This document shows, piece after piece, positions 16,904 to 26,300 of a DNA stretch of 64,000 bases. The notes beneath the pieces were generated by a model. That model searched no databases and had not been told where the DNA came from. It saw nothing but the letters and a program-made list of their open reading frames with translations. The DNA comes from CALKZN01 sp050633785 (GTDB lineage Bacteria > Pseudomonadota > Gammaproteobacteria > Arenicellales > Arenicellaceae): assembly GCA_050633785.1 (NCBI GenBank), contig JBOEHE010000017.1:62001-126000 (forward strand), in the 5' to 3' direction. How positions within the stretch are numbered: the first letter of the stretch is position 1; the number at the start of each line of letters is the position of its first letter. Position numbers and translations under genes: made by a program.

Positions 16904-16945
16904 AAAAAAACATAATTAGACTTTTTTGCCTGACACGCTAATCTT
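16904..16945 (+). promoter_or_regulatory. Conserved upstream box, copy 2
   Basis: Partner of 13251-13292, with the same AAAAAAACATAATTAGA core followed by TGACACGCTAATCTT. It lies 80 bp upstream of the D-glutamate cyclase-like gene, the first gene of the operon that contains dctPQM and pxpABC. Two transcription units of the island therefore appear to share one control signal. Confidence 0.65.
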
Positions 16946-17024
16946 AGTAATGTAACTAAACTGTCATATCGGACTGTTTTTTAGTATCAATTAATACGTA
17001 TCCAGGTACGAAAGCGGAGGAAAC

Positions 17025-17813
17025 ATGCAAAAACTGTTATTGAAAGCACAAACTATCAGGCAACAAATTCGTTGTGGAGATTTTGTTAATAATACCAGTG
17101 GTGTGTTGCCAGGCTTAGTGCAGGGTAACGTTGTTATCCTGACTAAGGAATGGGCCCAGGATTTTTTGACATTTTGTGAAAATAATCCTATTTCATGCCC
17201 TTTGATCGCCGTTTCTGAAGTGGGTGATGCCAGCTTGCCTGGCTTGGGTGATGATATTGATATTCGTACAGATGTACCTGGTTATAGCGTTTATCGAGAT
17301 GGTGAACTGGTTGAGAGCCGTTCTGAAATTAATGATCTGTGGCAACCGGATATGGTTGCTTTTGTGCTGGGGTGCTCATTCTCGTTCGAAGAAGCCTTGA
17401 TCAAAGCAGGAATCAGTGTCAGAAATATCGATATGGGAGTTAATGTGTCGATGTACGAGACTAGCATTCAAACGCTGGCCAGTGCGAAGTTTCATGGCAA
17501 TCTGGTTGTGTCAATGAGACCGTTCAATGCTCAAGATACCATCAAGGCCATTCAAATTACGTCACGCTTTCCGAAGGTGCATGGGGCTCCTATCCATCTG
17601 GGTGACCCATCGTTGATAGGTATCAAAAATATTTACGAACCGGAGTATGGGTGCCCGGTTGAGATCAAAAGCAATGAAATTCCTGTTTTCTGGGGATGTG
17701 GAGTCACGCCACAAGTTGCTATTCGTAATGCAAAACCACCCATTTGCATCACTCATGTTCCTGGCAAAATGCTGATCACTGATAAGCGTAATGCAGACTA
17801 TGAAGTACATTGA
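17025..17813 (+). CDS. D-glutamate cyclase-like putative hydro-lyase (DUF1445/YcsI family)
   Basis: 262 residues, full length for the family; GGAGG lies 6 nt before the ATG. Hallmark segments are GLVQGNVVILTKEWAQDF, DIDIRTDVPGYSVYRDGEL, FVLGCSFSFEEALIKAGI, VSMRPF, RFPKVHGAPIHLGDPSLIGI and PVFWGCGVTPQVAIRNAKPP. The mammalian relative DGLUCY converts D-glutamate to 5-oxo-D-proline; bacterial YcsI is often beside the Pxp genes, as here. It probably links D-glutamate or a related hydroxy/amino acid to the 5-oxoproline pathway encoded downstream, but the exact bacterial reaction is not settled. Confidence 0.85.
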   Translation: MQKLLLKAQTIRQQIRCGDFVNNTSGVLPGLVQGNVVILTKEWAQDFLTFCENNPISCPLIAVSEVGDASLPGLGDDIDIRTDVPGYSVYRDGELVESRSEINDLWQPDMVAFVLGCSFSFEEALIKAGISVRNIDMGVNVSMYETSIQTLASAKFHGNLVVSMRPFNAQDTIKAIQITSRFPKVHGAPIHLGDPSLIGIKNIYEPEYGCPVEIKSNEIPVFWGCGVTPQVAIRNAKPPICITHVPGKMLITDKRNADYEVH

Positions 17814-17993
17814 GAAGAGTGATGTCTGGCAGAATTTTAAACGTAATAATAATAAATGCAGTGGGATGGTCAAGCAATGATCACTCAAAAAAAGTCGTTT
17901 AGAAAAGCCGTTCGCGGCTATCAAGAGCAAGGTGCAGTCTAACGGCACCCATGTTATTAACTTTACTATAGAAAATCCAAATAAGGAGTAAGT

Positions 17994-18965
17994 ATGAAAA
18001 CAGTAAATAATTATCTTATCGGAGCAGCATTGACGTTGGCAGCGAGTTCTGCTGCGATGGCTGCTAAATGGGATATGCCAACGCCTTATGGTGATGCTAA
18101 TCACCCGACACAAGTGGCTATTCAATTTGCCAAAGATGTTAACGAGGCTACCAAAGGTGAATTGAATATCACCGTTCATTCCGGTGGTTCTTTGATTAAA
18201 CACCCCGAAATTCCTCGGGCAGTAAAAACGGGTCAGGTACAAATTGGTGAAATTTTTGTTGGCCGTATGGGCAATACTCACCCGGTGTTCAAGTTGGATA
18301 ACATCCCCTTTCTGGCTACAGACTATGACGCCGCAGAAAAACTGTACGCAGCATCCAAAGACAGCTTGCAGAAAGAATTGGATAAAGAAGGCATGCAGCT
18401 GTTATACACCGTGGCCTGGCCAGCACAAAGCCTTTACTCTAAAGGTGCTGTTAATGAGCTGTCAGACCTTAAAGGCATAAAGATGCGTGCTTACAGTCCA
18501 TCAACGTCACGTCTGGCTGACCTTATGGGAACTACGCCCGTCAATGTTCCTTTTGGTGATATAGCCCAGGCCTTTAGTACCAGTGTTATTGATGCTATGG
18601 TAACTTCTCCGTCAACTGGAGCGAATGGTCAGAGCTGGGATTACGTTAAACACTACACTGATATCCAGGCTTGGATCCCTAAAAATATGGTGGTTGTCAA
18701 CAAAAAAGCATTCAGACGTTTGGATGAGGCAACCCAGAAAGCGGTTCTGGCTGCTGCTGATAAAGCTCAAGCTGATGGTTGGAGAATTGTTCGTGAAAAA
18801 GCGGTAGAGCACACTAACGTTCTCAAAGAAAATGGCACTGCTGTTGCTGAACCATCTGAGAAGTTGCTGTCTGAACTGGCTGAAATTGGCAAAACCATGA
18901 CTGATGAATGGTTGGTTGAAATTGGTGATGATGGCAAGGATATTCTGGCGAAATATAATAATTAA
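17994..18965 (+). CDS. TRAP transporter substrate-binding protein (DctP family), paralogue 2
   Basis: 323 residues with AAGGAG ahead of the ATG and a signal peptide ending at SSAAMA-AKW. It carries NITVHSGGSLIKHPEIPRAV, LDNIPFLATDYDAAEKLY and GIKMRAYSPSTSRLADLMG, where Arg165 is the expected carboxylate-binding residue. The membrane subunits DctQ and DctM follow directly, so this is the cognate receptor of that transporter. Context (pxpABC and a D-glutamate cyclase homologue in the same operon) and resemblance to the pyroglutamate-type DctP branch point to pyroglutamate as ligand; this is inference. Confidence 0.88.
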   Translation: MKTVNNYLIGAALTLAASSAAMAAKWDMPTPYGDANHPTQVAIQFAKDVNEATKGELNITVHSGGSLIKHPEIPRAVKTGQVQIGEIFVGRMGNTHPVFKLDNIPFLATDYDAAEKLYAASKDSLQKELDKEGMQLLYTVAWPAQSLYSKGAVNELSDLKGIKMRAYSPSTSRLADLMGTTPVNVPFGDIAQAFSTSVIDAMVTSPSTGANGQSWDYVKHYTDIQAWIPKNMVVVNKKAFRRLDEATQKAVLAAADKAQADGWRIVREKAVEHTNVLKENGTAVAEPSEKLLSELAEIGKTMTDEWLVEIGDDGKDILAKYNN

Positions 18966-19052
18966 TAAATTTGTGCTTATTCTTTACTGCAGGGATGCGG
19001 TAAAGGATAAAACAGCAGTAATAAAGACTTGGGGTTTGAGGCAAGAGGTATC

Positions 19053-19571
19053 ATGCAAACATTTAGAGAGTATTTCTATCTGACATCTGGCTATTTATCC
19101 GGCCTGTGCATAATTGGCATAACCGGTTTGATTATGGCGCAAATTATCGGTCGTTTTTTTGGGGTGTTAGTACCATCAGTGGAGGATTTTTCCGGATACT
19201 GTTTGTCGGCATCAATCTTTTTTGGCCTGGCCTATACATTTCGTGAAGGTGGCCATATTCGTGTGAGTTTATTGATTCGTCGTTTATCCCCGGGTAAGCG
19301 CCGTATTCAGGAAACATTTAACTTAATTCTGGCGTTATTTCTTGTGGGTTTCATGGCTTTTTATTGTTGTCATATGGTGTGGGAATCACATCATTTTAAT
19401 GATGTTTCGGATGGTTATATTCCAGTGCCATTATGGTTGCCTCAACTGCCTGTAGCTTTGGGTTCAGTTGCATTGCTTATTGCTATTTTTGATGACCTTG
19501 TTCGGGTGATTAGTGGCAAGCAACCTAGCTACATCGAGCACGAAGACGAATTGAATCTAGAGGAAATTTAA
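19053..19571 (+). CDS. dctQ: TRAP transporter small membrane subunit (DctQ)
   Basis: About 172 residues from ATG 19053 (AGAGG 7-11 nt upstream); the TTG at 19029 is less likely. Four transmembrane helices with the DctQ segments VPSVEDFSGYCLSASIFFGL, AYTFREGGHIRVSLLI and VPLWLPQLPVALGSVAL. It forms the membrane complex with DctM and is followed by dctM after 2 bp. Confidence 0.92.
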   Translation: MQTFREYFYLTSGYLSGLCIIGITGLIMAQIIGRFFGVLVPSVEDFSGYCLSASIFFGLAYTFREGGHIRVSLLIRRLSPGKRRIQETFNLILALFLVGFMAFYCCHMVWESHHFNDVSDGYIPVPLWLPQLPVALGSVALLIAIFDDLVRVISGKQPSYIEHEDELNLEEI

Positions 19572-19573
19572 TC

Positions 19574-20875
19574 ATGGACACGACTGTTTTATCAATTGTT
19601 TTAGCCGCTATATTACTGCTGATGCTGGCATCCGGTTTCTGGGTAGCTTTGTCTCTAGTGGGGGTTGGTGTTATCGGCTTATTGATTTCTGGCAATGAAC
19701 AGATCGGTTTGTTGTTTGCAACCACTACCTGGGGTTCAACGACTGGCTGGTCATTAACTGCTTTGCCATTATTTATCTGGATGGGTGAAATTCTATTTCG
19801 AACAAAACTATCCGAAGACTTATTTCAGGGCTTGGCTCCATGGTTGAATAAATTACCCGGCAAACTGTTGCATGTGAATATCCTGAGCTGTGGCGTATTT
19901 GCTGCGGTGTCTGGTTCTTCGGCTGCCACAGCTGCCACTATTGGTCGTATGACTTTACCTGAACTGGAAAACCGTGGCTACGATGAACGTATGGCGGTTG
20001 GTACTCTAGCTGGTTCAGGTACATTAGGTTTATTAATCCCTCCTTCAATCATTTTGATTGTTTACGGTGTAGCTGCTGAAGTATCTATCGGCCGCTTGTT
20101 TATTGCGGGCGCATTACCTGGTTTATTACTGGTAGGCCTGTTTATGGGCTACACCATTTTTTGGGCATTGATTAATAAACAGAAAATGCCGAAAGACGCT
20201 AATGTAGGCAGCTTCAAGGATAAAATGGTTTCATTAAAAAAACTATTACCCATAGTTGGCTTAATTGGTTGTGTTCTTGGATCTATCTATGGTGGCATTG
20301 CTACTCCAACCGAAGCTGCTGCTTTTGGTGTGGTAGGCTCATTGATTTTGTCCATGTTAACCGGGTGTTTCACTATCGAGAGCTTTAAATTGAGCCTGCT
20401 GGGTGGTGTTAAGAGCTCCTGCATGATTGGTTTGATATTGGCTGGAGCTGCTTTTCTGACATTAGCCATGGGTTTTCTTGGAATTCCTCGCCTGTTGGCT
20501 GGTTGGATAGCGACTATGTCATTGTCGCCACTGGAATTGCTGGTTTATCTGACCGTATTATTCGTATTATTGGGGTGCTTCCTAGATGGTATTTCAGTTG
20601 TTGTTCTGACGACATCGGTGGTGTTGCCAATGGTCAGTGCTGCAGGTATTGATTTGCTATGGTTTGGTATTTTTGTTGTTCTGGTGGTTGAAATGTCACA
20701 AATTACTCCGCCAGTTGGGTTTAACCTGTTTGTGATACAAGCCCTGACGGGTAAAGATATTTTGTATGTGGCACGAGCTGCACTGCCATTTTTTCTGATT
20801 ATCATGCTGGCCCTGGTGTTGATAACCGTTTTCCCCGAAATTGCAACGTATCTGCCTCAGGCAATGATGCAGTAA
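19574..20875 (+). CDS. dctM: TRAP transporter large permease (DctM)
   Basis: 433 residues and about 12 transmembrane segments: the Na+-coupled permease subunit. Typical segments are FAAVSGSSAATAATIGRMTL, GTLAGSGTLGLLIPPSIILI, YGGIATPTEAAAFGVVGSL and EMSQITPPVGFNLFVIQAL. These form the inverted-repeat transport and scaffold elements of the DctM/IT superfamily. It completes the only full TRAP set in the window and lies 36 bp before pxpA. Confidence 0.94.
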   Translation: MDTTVLSIVLAAILLLMLASGFWVALSLVGVGVIGLLISGNEQIGLLFATTTWGSTTGWSLTALPLFIWMGEILFRTKLSEDLFQGLAPWLNKLPGKLLHVNILSCGVFAAVSGSSAATAATIGRMTLPELENRGYDERMAVGTLAGSGTLGLLIPPSIILIVYGVAAEVSIGRLFIAGALPGLLLVGLFMGYTIFWALINKQKMPKDANVGSFKDKMVSLKKLLPIVGLIGCVLGSIYGGIATPTEAAAFGVVGSLILSMLTGCFTIESFKLSLLGGVKSSCMIGLILAGAAFLTLAMGFLGIPRLLAGWIATMSLSPLELLVYLTVLFVLLGCFLDGISVVVLTTSVVLPMVSAAGIDLLWFGIFVVLVVEMSQITPPVGFNLFVIQALTGKDILYVARAALPFFLIIMLALVLITVFPEIATYLPQAMMQ

Positions 20876-20911
20876 TAAGGCATAAGGAGCAAAGGATATA
20901 GGTGATAAGTT

Positions 20912-21670
20912 ATGAAACTGAATTGTGATATGGGTGAAAGCTTTGGCAGCTGGTCAATGGGCAATGATGTTGCGATCATGCCTTACATTGATATGGCAAA
21001 TATTGCTTGTGGCTTTCATGCTTCCGATCCGGTGACTATGGATCAGACAGTGAAATTGGCACAGGCGAACAATGTCAGTGTTGGAGCGCACCCGGCTTAT
21101 CCAGATCTGGTTGGTTTTGGCCGGCGAATGATGGATGTTTCGGATGTGGAATTAGCTGGATTGTTAACCTATCAAGTTGGAGCATTGCAAGCTATCTGCC
21201 GTGTTAATGATGTGACCGTCGATTATGTCAAGCCGCATGGTGCCTTGTATAACAAGATGATGAGAGACGAACGGACTTTGACGGTGATTTTGCAGACAAT
21301 GCAGAGATTAGCCCCTCAATTACCACTGGTTGTTCAAGCAACTCCTGCTAATGACAAAGTCCAGGCATTGGCTGATACGTATAATGTATCTTTGATGTTT
21401 GAAGCCTTTTCTGATCGGGCCTATGATGATGATGGCTTGTTAGTGGCGCGTTCTGTGGCTGGCTCAGTGTATAGGGATAAAGCGAAAATTGAACAGCAAA
21501 TACTGGACATAACCCAGCAAGGGTACGTCGTTTCTATCAATGGCAAAAAAGTTCCCATTCAGGCAGATACCATTTGTGTTCATGGAGACAATGAATGCGC
21601 GTTGTTTGCGGTTAAAAAGGTTAAACCTGCATTAGAAGATCCGAGTTATGCAAATAAAGTCTATTTCTGA
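20912..21670 (+). CDS. pxpA: 5-oxoprolinase subunit A (LamB/YcsF family)
   Basis: 252 residues. It starts with the family signature MKLNCDMGESFGSWSMGND, then ANIACGFHASDP, GAHPAYPDLVGFGRR, VKPHGALYN, FEAFSDRAYDDDGLLVARS and ICVHGDN. PxpA with PxpB and PxpC hydrolyses 5-oxoproline (pyroglutamate) to glutamate with ATP. It ends inside pxpB (23-bp overlap), which fits coupled translation of one enzyme complex. Confidence 0.95.
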   Translation: MKLNCDMGESFGSWSMGNDVAIMPYIDMANIACGFHASDPVTMDQTVKLAQANNVSVGAHPAYPDLVGFGRRMMDVSDVELAGLLTYQVGALQAICRVNDVTVDYVKPHGALYNKMMRDERTLTVILQTMQRLAPQLPLVVQATPANDKVQALADTYNVSLMFEAFSDRAYDDDGLLVARSVAGSVYRDKAKIEQQILDITQQGYVVSINGKKVPIQADTICVHGDNECALFAVKKVKPALEDPSYANKVYF

Positions 21671-22331
21671 AAATTCGCTGATTATCTATTTTGGCCAGGA
21701 GATTAATACGCAGACACACAGTAAAGTCACCGCTGCGGTCGCACTCATAGAGCGTAATCTTAATGAGATTATTATTGATCTGATTCCATCCTATAACTCT
21801 ATTCATATTACTTATGACATAAATAAAGTGTTGTCAGCAGGGGTGAGGCAGTTGTTGCGTGAAACTCTGCAGGTTAATACTGAGCAGGAATCAACAAAAT
21901 CGAATGATAATATCATCGAAATTCCCGTGTATTATGGTGCGGATGTGTCGCTGGACTTGAGTTATATCAGTCAACAGACTGAATTGTCTGAACAAGAGGT
22001 GATTGATATCCACTCCAGCAAAACATACAACGTTTTTGCGATAGGCTTCAGTCCCGGTTTTGCTTATCTGGGTAATGTTGACGAACGCATTGCCTTGCCA
22101 CGTAAAACGACACCTAGGACAAAGATTGCCGCAGGTAGTCTCGGTATTGCTGATCAACAGACAGCAATTTATCCCAGTGAATCCCCAGGAGGGTGGCAGA
22201 TTATCGGGCGAACACCTGTCAGTCTGGTCGATTACGCCAGTGAGTCTTTGACGCCCTTTACCACTGGGGACCAGGTTCGTTTTAAACCGATTGATCGTGC
22301 TGAGTTTATACAATTGGGTGGGGTGCTTTAA
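21648..22331 (+). CDS. pxpB: 5-oxoprolinase subunit B (KipI family)
   Basis: 227 residues, the usual length. Signature segments are IEIPVYYGADVSLDLSYISQ, FAIGFSPGFAYLGNVDERI, LPRKTTPRTKIAAGSLGIAD, TAIYPSESPGGWQIIGRTPV and the C-terminal FTTGDQVRFKPI. This is the allophanate-hydrolase-subunit-1 fold, which with PxpC forms the part of 5-oxoprolinase that activates the substrate. The stop is immediately followed by the pxpC start. Confidence 0.95.
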   Translation: MQIKSISENSLIIYFGQEINTQTHSKVTAAVALIERNLNEIIIDLIPSYNSIHITYDINKVLSAGVRQLLRETLQVNTEQESTKSNDNIIEIPVYYGADVSLDLSYISQQTELSEQEVIDIHSSKTYNVFAIGFSPGFAYLGNVDERIALPRKTTPRTKIAAGSLGIADQQTAIYPSESPGGWQIIGRTPVSLVDYASESLTPFTTGDQVRFKPIDRAEFIQLGGVL

Positions 22332-23261
22332 ATGTCGTTAAATGTAATCAGTCCGGGTTTTTTGTCCTTGCTGCAAGACTATGGGCGTTTTGGTTATCAA
22401 CGTATTGGGGTAACCAATGGCGGGCCAATGGATGAGCATGCTTTTTTATGGGCCAATAAGTTGCTGGATAATGACTATTCATGCTCCATGGTAGAGGTGA
22501 GTCTGGGAAAATTTAAAGCCCGATTTACACAGTCCACCATGATTGCCATAACGGGTGCCGATATGAAAGCCGAGATTAATGGTGAGCGAATAGCAAATTG
22601 GCAAACTCATTTTGTTCATGCTGGTGATGAAATTGAATTTTCGACAGCAGAATCCGGTCTGCGAGCTTATCTGGCAGTGCAACGAGGCTTTCAGGTGGAG
22701 GCTCACCTGGGCAGTGTTGCTACTGTTGAAAGGGAGAATATTGGTGGTTTGCATCAGGATGGCAAGGCTCTAACCCAAGGTGACAGTTTGCCCTACAGAG
22801 TTGCAGATAAAATCACTTCAAAACAGATTAATGAAAAATATATTCCTGATTACAGCGTTCCGCTTACTTTACGTGTCATTTTGGGTTATCAATCTGATGC
22901 TTTTTCAAAAAACAGGATGAACCGTTTTTTCAGCAGTATGTACACAGTGACCAACAATATTAACCGTATGGGTTATCGTTTGTCTGGCCCTTCGGTTAAC
23001 AGCGAGGTAATGGATGGTATTGTTTCCGAAGGCATTTCTCTGGGAGCTATTCAGGTACCCAAAGATGGCCAACCTATTGTGTTGATGCGAGATCGACAGA
23101 CTATAGGAGGTTATCCAAAGTTAGGTTGTGTCAGTCATCTGGATTTATCCAGGTTGGCTCAGCGTGGTCCTGGGGCAAAGCTGTATTTTGAACCAGTTGA
23201 TATCGCGGTTGCTGAAGGGGAACGCTTAGCGTATCAGCAGTTTTTTAATATCAAATACTGA
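22332..23261 (+). CDS. pxpC: 5-oxoprolinase subunit C (KipA family)
   Basis: 309 residues. Conserved segments are SPGFLSLLQDYGRFGYQRIG, TNGGPMDEHAFLWANKLL, ITGADMKAEINGE, YLAVQRGF, the central YRLSGP and the C-terminal DRQTIGGYPKLGCVSHLDLS. With PxpA and PxpB it completes bacterial 5-oxoprolinase, as characterised in Bacillus subtilis and E. coli. It lies 49 bp before the glutamate dehydrogenase that would use its product. Confidence 0.95.
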   Translation: MSLNVISPGFLSLLQDYGRFGYQRIGVTNGGPMDEHAFLWANKLLDNDYSCSMVEVSLGKFKARFTQSTMIAITGADMKAEINGERIANWQTHFVHAGDEIEFSTAESGLRAYLAVQRGFQVEAHLGSVATVERENIGGLHQDGKALTQGDSLPYRVADKITSKQINEKYIPDYSVPLTLRVILGYQSDAFSKNRMNRFFSSMYTVTNNINRMGYRLSGPSVNSEVMDGIVSEGISLGAIQVPKDGQPIVLMRDRQTIGGYPKLGCVSHLDLSRLAQRGPGAKLYFEPVDIAVAEGERLAYQQFFNIKY

Positions 23262-23310
23262 ATTTAATAGTCATTTGATAGTGCATGGATAATAACAATA
23301 AACAGGTGAA

Positions 23311-26300
23311 ATGATTAACACTCGCGGTACAGTAGATGGCTCAGTTGAGGCAGATAATACAGATCTCAACATTATTGCTGCATTTCAGACAACAGCGATC
23401 AATTCCAATAAACAGCAAATACCATTCACAGTCTGTGGAGAAGGTGAGTTGCCAATACTCTCCGATATTCTGCCCATACTGGAAAACATGGGAGTCATGG
23501 TTATCAGCGCTGATTCGGATACTTTAGATAGCCATGCTCAAGGTGCTTTAAAGCAATCCTGGACTATAGTGCTCCAGTTGGGTTTGATTCCAGAATCCTT
23601 GTTAAACAACGTCATCACTCAAAAGAGCTTTGCTCGCTTATTTGTCGATGTTTATCTGGGGCGTGCTGAAAATGATGCATTTAACCGTTTGATTACAGAG
23701 CCGCAGCTTGCCAGTAGTCATATTGTTGTATTGCGAGCCATTACTAAATATCTGGCTCAACTGAAAATGGCTTATAGCGTTGATTACATTCAAGACTGTT
23801 TGTGTCGACATACAGCCATTGCAGTTGAATTACTGGCATTTTTTATTGCTCGATTTGATCCTGATAATGACGCTGAAACAACGGGTTTACAGCAGAAAAT
23901 TGAACGCTTGCTGGATGCTATTTCTACTCGTGATGATGATATTATCCTGCGAAGCTTTTTCGCAGTCATTCAAGCGATGTTGAGAACGAATTTTTATCAC
24001 TTGGCCGAACAGAAAAATCCTGATGCCGCTTTAAGCTTTAAACTAGCGCCAGAGCGTATTCCCAATATGCCTCTGCCCGTGCCAGCGTATGAAATTTTTG
24101 TCTATAGCTGTCGTGTTGAAGGTGTCCATCTGCGTGGTGGCAAGGTGGCCCGAGGAGGTATACGCTGGTCAGAGCGCATGGAAGACTATAGAACCGAAGT
24201 ATTGGGTTTGATCAAAACACAAATGGTCAAAAATGCGGTTATCGTCCCTGTTGGTGCTAAGGGAGGCTTTATCTGTAAAGGTTTGGTGGCAATTGAACGC
24301 ACCGAACAGAAACACTATGTGCTCGCGTGCTATCGGGAGTATATCAGTGCCTTATTGGATATCACGGATAACTATGTGGATGGGCAAATTATCCCACCTG
24401 TTGATGTCATTTGCCATGACGATGCCGATCCTTATCTGGTGGTCGCTGCTGATAAAGGCACAGCGACATTTTCAGATCTGGCGAATGAAATTTCTGCAGA
24501 ATATAAATTTTGGCTGGGAGATGCGTTTGCTTCAGGTGGTCAGTTTGGTTACGACCACAAAAAAATGGGTATTACTGCCCGTGGCGCCTGGGAATCGGCA
24601 AAGCGGTTGTTTTTTGAGTTAGGTATTGATATTCAAAAGCAGGAATTCACTGTTATTGGTATTGGTGATATGTCGGGCGATGTGTTTGGTAATGGTATGT
24701 TGCTATCTGAGCATATTCGTTTACAGGTGGCCTTTGATCACCGACATATCTTTATTGATCCTGACCCTGATGCGTCTACCAGCTTTGCTGAGCGGCAGCG
24801 CTTATTCCAATTACCTTCATCAAGTTGGCTCGATTATGACGTCAATCTGTTATCTGCCGGTGGGCAAATAATAGCTCGTTCTGATAAAACGGTTCAATTG
24901 ACCCCCGAAGCAGCTCAGTTGTTGGGTTGGGGAGTGGGTGCAGAGATTGTCAGTCCGGATGATATTATTAAACGACTATTGCAGGTGCCAGCGGATTTGC
25001 TATGGAATGGCGGTGTAGGAACCTATGTTAAAGCCAGTGGTGAAACGCACTTGGCAGTTGGAGACAAACACAATGATGTTGTACGAGTCGATGCTAAAGA
25101 CTTACAGGTTAAGGTGGTTGTTGAGGGTGGAAATCTAGGGTTGACGCAGTTAGCTAGAATCGAATTTGCGGCTGCTGGTGGCTTGGTGACTACTGATGCC
25201 GTTGACAATTCTGCCGGTGTTGATTGTTCTGATCATGAAGTGAATATTAAAATACTGCTGGATCAGGTTCGACAAGAGGGTTTGATTGATGATTCTGAGC
25301 GCAACCAATTACTGGCGGATATGACTGATGAGGTTGCGGAGTTGGTTTTGAAGCATAACCGACAACAATGTCGTATTTTGAGTCAATCAAATTACAGTGC
25401 CAGTCGTTTTGTCGATAAACATGCACAATTGATTGACTTGCTTGAACAGGAAAAACGCTTAAATCGAGAGTTGGAATACTTGCCTTCAGCGGATGATATC
25501 GTTGAACGTATAAAAATGCAGCAAGGCTTGTTGCGGCCAGAAATTTCTGTTTTATTGGGCTATAGTAAAACGCGATTATTTCGTAAATTAACAGAACCTG
25601 ACAGCACTATTATGGATGATGAATATATCAGGGCTGAATTGCACAATTACTTTCCGCAAAGCCTGCGCAATAACTATGCACAATGGATTGATAAACACCC
25701 ACTTCGTAAGGAAATTTTAGCCAGTCGGTTGACGAATAAAATTGCTAATCGGATGGGCGCTACTTTCTGTAACTATGTTCTGGAAGAGCAAAAGCTGGAT
25801 GCCAGTCAATTGGTCAAATCTTATACGGTTGCTTATGAAGTATTGGGAGTTCGAGAGATTGAACGGTTGATTCATGAGCATGCAAAGTCAAATGTTCCGA
25901 GTGCCGTATTACTTGAATTGCAGGTCGCCTTGCATCACCCAGTTGATAGAGCGACTAATTGGCTATTGCGTAACACAAGCATAAACGATGTGAAAACATC
26001 GATTGATTCTTATGCGGTTGTGATCAAGGTTATTCGCCAGAAGTTGTTGGAACTGTTGCCTGAACAGGAATGCATCAGGCTGCAAGAGCTTACTCAACAA
26101 TACAGCAATCAGGGAATTAATGCCGAACTGGCAGCTCGAATAGCTCAATTGGAATACATATTTCATGCTTTTGAAATCAGAACTATTGCCGATCAGGTCA
26201 GTGATGATAGTGCTACTGTCACGGCAAGGTATTTCCAAGCCAATGAAGACTTGCAGTTATTCTGGTTGCGGCACCTTATTCAGGAGTTACCAATGCATGA

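Larger units (their letters stand above)
16689..17024 (+). other. Intergenic region with terminator and second copy of the upstream box (336 bp)
   Basis: No gene. From left to right it holds a small GCCAG-TTAT-CTGGC hairpin (16750-16763), the terminator of the upstream TRAP receptor genes, an AT-rich stretch, the conserved box (16904-16945) and ~80 bp of leader for the downstream operon. Confidence 0.6.

Noticed and set aside
17877..17942. A 21-codon frame (starting ATG-ATC-ACT) between the D-glutamate cyclase-like gene and dctP.
   Set aside because: No convincing ribosome site and no recognisable sequence; short frames are expected by chance. It could be a leader peptide or relic, but I cannot support it.
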